Below the pieces are notes generated by a model, which was not told where the DNA came from, searched no databases, and worked only from the letters and a program-made list of their open reading frames with translations. Below, piece after piece: positions 61,338-64,000 of a DNA stretch of 64,000 nt (the first letter of the stretch is position 1; every line of letters starts with the position of its first letter). Origin of the DNA: Nocardia sp. NBC_00508 (GTDB lineage: Bacteria > Actinomycetota > Actinomycetes > Mycobacteriales > Mycobacteriaceae). The stretch lies in the NCBI RefSeq assembly GCF_036346875.1, contig NZ_CP107852.1, positions 3,906,001-3,970,000 on the forward strand. Direction: 5' to 3'. Both the position numbers and the translations under genes were made by a program.

Positions 61338-63707
61338 TCAGCGCGGGATCGGGATGGGGATCGGGATCGGTGGCAGGCGCGGCAGTGGCGGCAGCCCCGG
61401 CGCTCCCGGCGGCGGTGGCGGCGGACCCGGAGGTGGCGCGGCCCGTACGGTGCCGTCACTGATGTAGAGCGTGATCACCGAGCCGGGAATGGCCGAGCCG
61501 TTCGGCGCGGTTCCCATCACGGTGCCCTTGGGCCGGTCACCGGCGCCGGTCACCGGCGACACCTGGAAGCCCGCGGCGACCAGCGCGGCGGTGGCCTCGG
61601 CCTGCGTCTTGCCGACGACGTCGGGCACCTGGGCGTTGTTGGCGCCGCGCACGTACTTGTCGTCCAGCGGTGGCAGCGCGGGCGGCGGGAACAGCGGGAT
61701 CACCGGTTTGATCGCGTTGAACCAGGTGCGCGCCGGTTCGTTACCGCCGAACAGGTTGCCGTCGCCGCAGTTGCGCAGCGGGAACGAGCAGATCTCGCCC
61801 GGTGTCGGGCTGTCGCCGTAGACGTAGGCCGCGGCGGCCAGCGAGTTGGTGAAGCCGAGGAACGCCGAGGAGCGATGGCTCTCGGTGGTGCCGGTCTTGC
61901 CGGACATCGGGTGGTTCCATTGCACCGACTGGGCCGCGGCCGTCGCGGTGCCCGCCGTGTCGTCCTTGCTCATCGCGTTTGCGAGGGTATTCGCCAAGCC
62001 CGGCTCGACGACCTGCTCGCATGCCTGCTGGGTCAGCGGCACCTGCTTGCCCTGGCGGTCGATGACCTCCTTGATCGGGTTCGGCGGGCACCACCGGCCG
62101 CCGGAACCCAGCGTCGCGGCCACGTTGGACAGCTCGAGCGGGTTGAGCGCGACCGGGCCCAGGGTGAACGAGCCCAGGTTCTGGCCCTTGATCATGTCGG
62201 CCAAGCTCTGGTTGCCGTGACCGGAGGAGCCCGATTCGGTGAACGAGCGCATGCCGAGCCGGATCGCCATGTCGACCGTCGGGGTGACGCCGACGGCCTG
62301 GATCAGCTTGACGAACGCGGTGTTCGGCGACGTGGCCAGCGCTTCGGTCACCGACATCGGCGACTTGTACCTGCCCGCGTTCTCGACGCAGTAGGTGGCG
62401 GGCGGGCAGCCGCGCGCACCGCCGTTACCCATGCCCCTGGCCTCGAAACGGCCCGGCACGTCGAGCTCGGCGCTGATGCCGAGGCCCTTCTCCATGGCCG
62501 CGGCGGTCGTGAAGATCTTGAAGATCGAGCCGGCGCCGTCGCCGACCATCGAGTACGGCTGCGGCTGCACAGTCTCGTTCCCGTCCCGGTTCAGCCCGTA
62601 GGTGCGGCTGCTCGCCATCGCGACCACCGGATGCGAGTCCTGTCCCGGCGCGACTACCGACATGACCTCGGCGATGTTGTCGAGGTTCGGGTTGGCCGCG
62701 TCCGTGACCGCCCGCTTGACCGAGTCCTGCACGGCCGGATCGAGGGTGGTCCTGATCAGGTAGCCGCCCTTGTCGATCTGCTCGCGGCTGATGCCCGCGT
62801 TGGCCAGGTACTGCAGCGCGTAGTCACAGAAGAAGCCGCGATCGTTGGCCGCGATGCAGCCGCGCGGCAGACCCTTGGGTTCCGGCAGCACGCCCAGCGG
62901 TTTGGTCTTGGCCTCGCGGAACTCGTCGGCGCGGCTGGGGATGTTCTGGATCATGGTGTCCAGCACCGTGTTGCGCCGGGCCAGCACGAGGTCGGGGTTG
63001 GTGTACGGGTTCAGTTTCGACGAGCTCTGCACCATGCCCGCCAGCATCGCGGCCTGCGACACGTTCAGTTCGGCCGCGTCGACGCCGAAGTAGGTCTTCG
63101 CGGCGTCCTGCACGCCGTAGGAGGAGTTACCGAACGGGACGAGGTTCAGATATCGGGTGAGGATCTCGTCCTTGGTCAGCTCGCGGTCCAGGGTGAGCGC
63201 CATCCGGATCTCCCGGATCTTGCGCGCGGGGGTGGTCTCGATGGCGGCGCGCCGCTCGGCGTCGGTCTTGGCGACCACCAGCAGTTGGAAGTTCTTCACA
63301 TACTGCTGATCCAGCGTCGACGCGCCCTGCTGCACCTCGCCGCTGGTGGTGTTGGTCAGGAACGCGCGCAGCGTGCCCTGCCAGTCGACACCCTCGTGCT
63401 CGGCGAAGCGACGGTCCTCGATGGACACGATCGCCAGCTTCATGTCGTTGGAGATCCGGTCGCTGGGTACCTCGAAGCGGCGTTGCTCGTACAGCCAGGC
63501 GATCGGATTGCCCGCCGCGTCGACCATGGTCGAGACCGCGGGCACCGTCCCCTCGACCAGCTCCGCGGAGACGTTGTCGACGGCGTCGGCGGCGCGATTG
63601 GAAACGAACCCGAAGCCGCCGGCGAGCGGGAACAACAACCCGGCGACGAGCACGGCGGCCAGCACGCAACTGCCGGCCAGCCGCGCGAGCGTATGTGTGA
63701 TCGGCAC
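61338..63707 (-). CDS. ponA2: Bifunctional class A penicillin-binding protein, PonA2-type
   Basis: A 789-residue peptidoglycan polymerase. A cytoplasmic tail and membrane helix (about 10-32) are followed by the GT51 glycosyltransferase (catalytic Glu97 in IEDRRFAEHEGVDW; QGASTLDQQYVKN), then the transpeptidase with SxxK in SIFK (near residue 388), SPN, and KTG in SGKTGTTESH (near 602). One PASTA domain (about 690-755, VPDVVGKTQAEATAALVAAGF) and a Pro-rich tail close it. The neighbours match the mycobacterial ponA2 locus. It elongates and cross-links glycan outside the membrane. Confidence 0.95.
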   Translation of the reverse strand: MPITHTLARLAGSCVLAAVLVAGLLFPLAGGFGFVSNRAADAVDNVSAELVEGTVPAVSTMVDAAGNPIAWLYEQRRFEVPSDRISNDMKLAIVSIEDRRFAEHEGVDWQGTLRAFLTNTTSGEVQQGASTLDQQYVKNFQLLVVAKTDAERRAAIETTPARKIREIRMALTLDRELTKDEILTRYLNLVPFGNSSYGVQDAAKTYFGVDAAELNVSQAAMLAGMVQSSSKLNPYTNPDLVLARRNTVLDTMIQNIPSRADEFREAKTKPLGVLPEPKGLPRGCIAANDRGFFCDYALQYLANAGISREQIDKGGYLIRTTLDPAVQDSVKRAVTDAANPNLDNIAEVMSVVAPGQDSHPVVAMASSRTYGLNRDGNETVQPQPYSMVGDGAGSIFKIFTTAAAMEKGLGISAELDVPGRFEARGMGNGGARGCPPATYCVENAGRYKSPMSVTEALATSPNTAFVKLIQAVGVTPTVDMAIRLGMRSFTESGSSGHGNQSLADMIKGQNLGSFTLGPVALNPLELSNVAATLGSGGRWCPPNPIKEVIDRQGKQVPLTQQACEQVVEPGLANTLANAMSKDDTAGTATAAAQSVQWNHPMSGKTGTTESHRSSAFLGFTNSLAAAAYVYGDSPTPGEICSFPLRNCGDGNLFGGNEPARTWFNAIKPVIPLFPPPALPPLDDKYVRGANNAQVPDVVGKTQAEATAALVAAGFQVSPVTGAGDRPKGTVMGTAPNGSAIPGSVITLYISDGTVRAAPPPGPPPPPPGAPGLPPLPRLPPIPIPIPIPR

Positions 63708-64000
63708 GAAACAAGATTACGGGGTGGGATTCGAGCGGTCCTTGCGGCATTTGTCCGACGCCTGGATCTGGTTGTTCCCGAACCGGAATGGGCGTGTCGC
63801 CCGATTGCGTTCGGCGTGTCGGGTGACGGCGCGCGCGCAATCTGCCTGCCCGTCCCGTCTGCGCCCGACTTTGCAGGGACGGACGTACCAAAAAATCTCG
63901 GGACGGTCTTGCGCAAGCGCCATACCTTTACCTAGATTGAGAACCCAGTGTGATAGAGCTAACACTCAAAGTGGAATGTGGTGCACTTCGCAGCGGGGTT
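63708..64000. other. Upstream region of ponA2 at the window edge
   Basis: About 290 bases without a convincing gene. The last 60 are AT-richer, with TAGATTGAGAAC and GTGATAGAGC stretches that look like promoter DNA. In mycobacteria a divergent whiB gene occupies the next position; if that holds here, the edge would be its 5' region, but no Cys motif lies within the window. Confidence 0.35.

Noticed and set aside
61875..63935. A 686-codon plus-strand frame
   Set aside because: Antisense to ponA2; His/Arg/Val-rich shadow.

Overview
The window looks like a chromosome segment of a Nocardia-type actinomycete (order Mycobacteriales). It is strongly GC-rich throughout. It has an EspG/PPE-like type VII secretion cluster, XRE/DUF5753-DUF397 gene sets, a DUF3558 lipoprotein, many Tat, lipoprotein and TetR genes, and a gene order (murT-gatD, leuA, lysC-asd, yqeY, a metallophosphoesterase, ponA2) that I recall from mycobacteria. 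There is no rRNA, IS element, CRISPR array or recognisable prophage; one tRNA-Pro(CGG) is present. Layout: 1-6.3 kb holds a LysE-type exporter, two small minus-strand genes, and a coupled ATP-grasp/alpha-E plus transglutaminase pair. 6.5-9.2 kb has gatD and murT (lipid II amidation) and an FMN-binding PPOX protein. 9.3-15 kb has a Tat-exported FAD oxidoreductase, a divergent EamA/LysR pair and a Pro-rich MinD/ParA-like ATPase. 15.2-18.1 kb has leuA with an unannotated 13-residue leader peptide (three consecutive Leu codons), then a TSUP transporter followed by five tandem 68-bp repeats. 18.5-27.2 kb has an alpha/beta hydrolase lipoprotein, a cholesterol-oxidase-like GMC enzyme, an ion-transporter-like protein, LtrA, SRPBCC, GerW, DUF1918, TetR/RibD and YjbQ. 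27.4-32.7 kb carries lysC and asd, then an insertion of about 2.4 kb: a Phd-type antitoxin remnant, an AbiE toxin-antitoxin pair whose toxin gene is frameshifted, and a near-identical truncated second copy of asd. An intact Phd/YoeB module follows. 32.8-37.4 kb has a class IV aminotransferase, a secreted serine hydrolase with decaying 110-bp repeats at its 3' end, an APC permease and an orphan. 37.5-40.6 kb is the EspG/PPE-like cluster. 40.8-43.4 kb has small orphans and XRE/DUF5753 plus two DUF397 genes. 43.5-50 kb has a secreted protein, Ddn-like/TetR and VOC genes, a gene-poor stretch with strong hairpins, a P450-TetR operon with a KstR-like site, and an FAD monooxygenase behind tandem TAGAC iterons. 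50.1-56.2 kb is gntR-urea carboxylase-allophanate hydrolase, a urease-independent urea pathway. 56.3-64 kb has a secreted protein, an atypical SDR, the tRNA, a proline-rich membrane protein, a metallophosphoesterase, YqeY and PonA2. How the genes work together: lysC-asd feed lysine, DAP, threonine and methionine; leuA feeds leucine; MurT/GatD and PonA2 build and modify peptidoglycan; urea carboxylase and allophanate hydrolase turn urea into ammonia and CO2. The least ordinary region is 28.6-32.7 kb, where duplication geometry suggests that a toxin-antitoxin module entered by recombination in asd and that both the toxin and the spare asd copy are now decaying.
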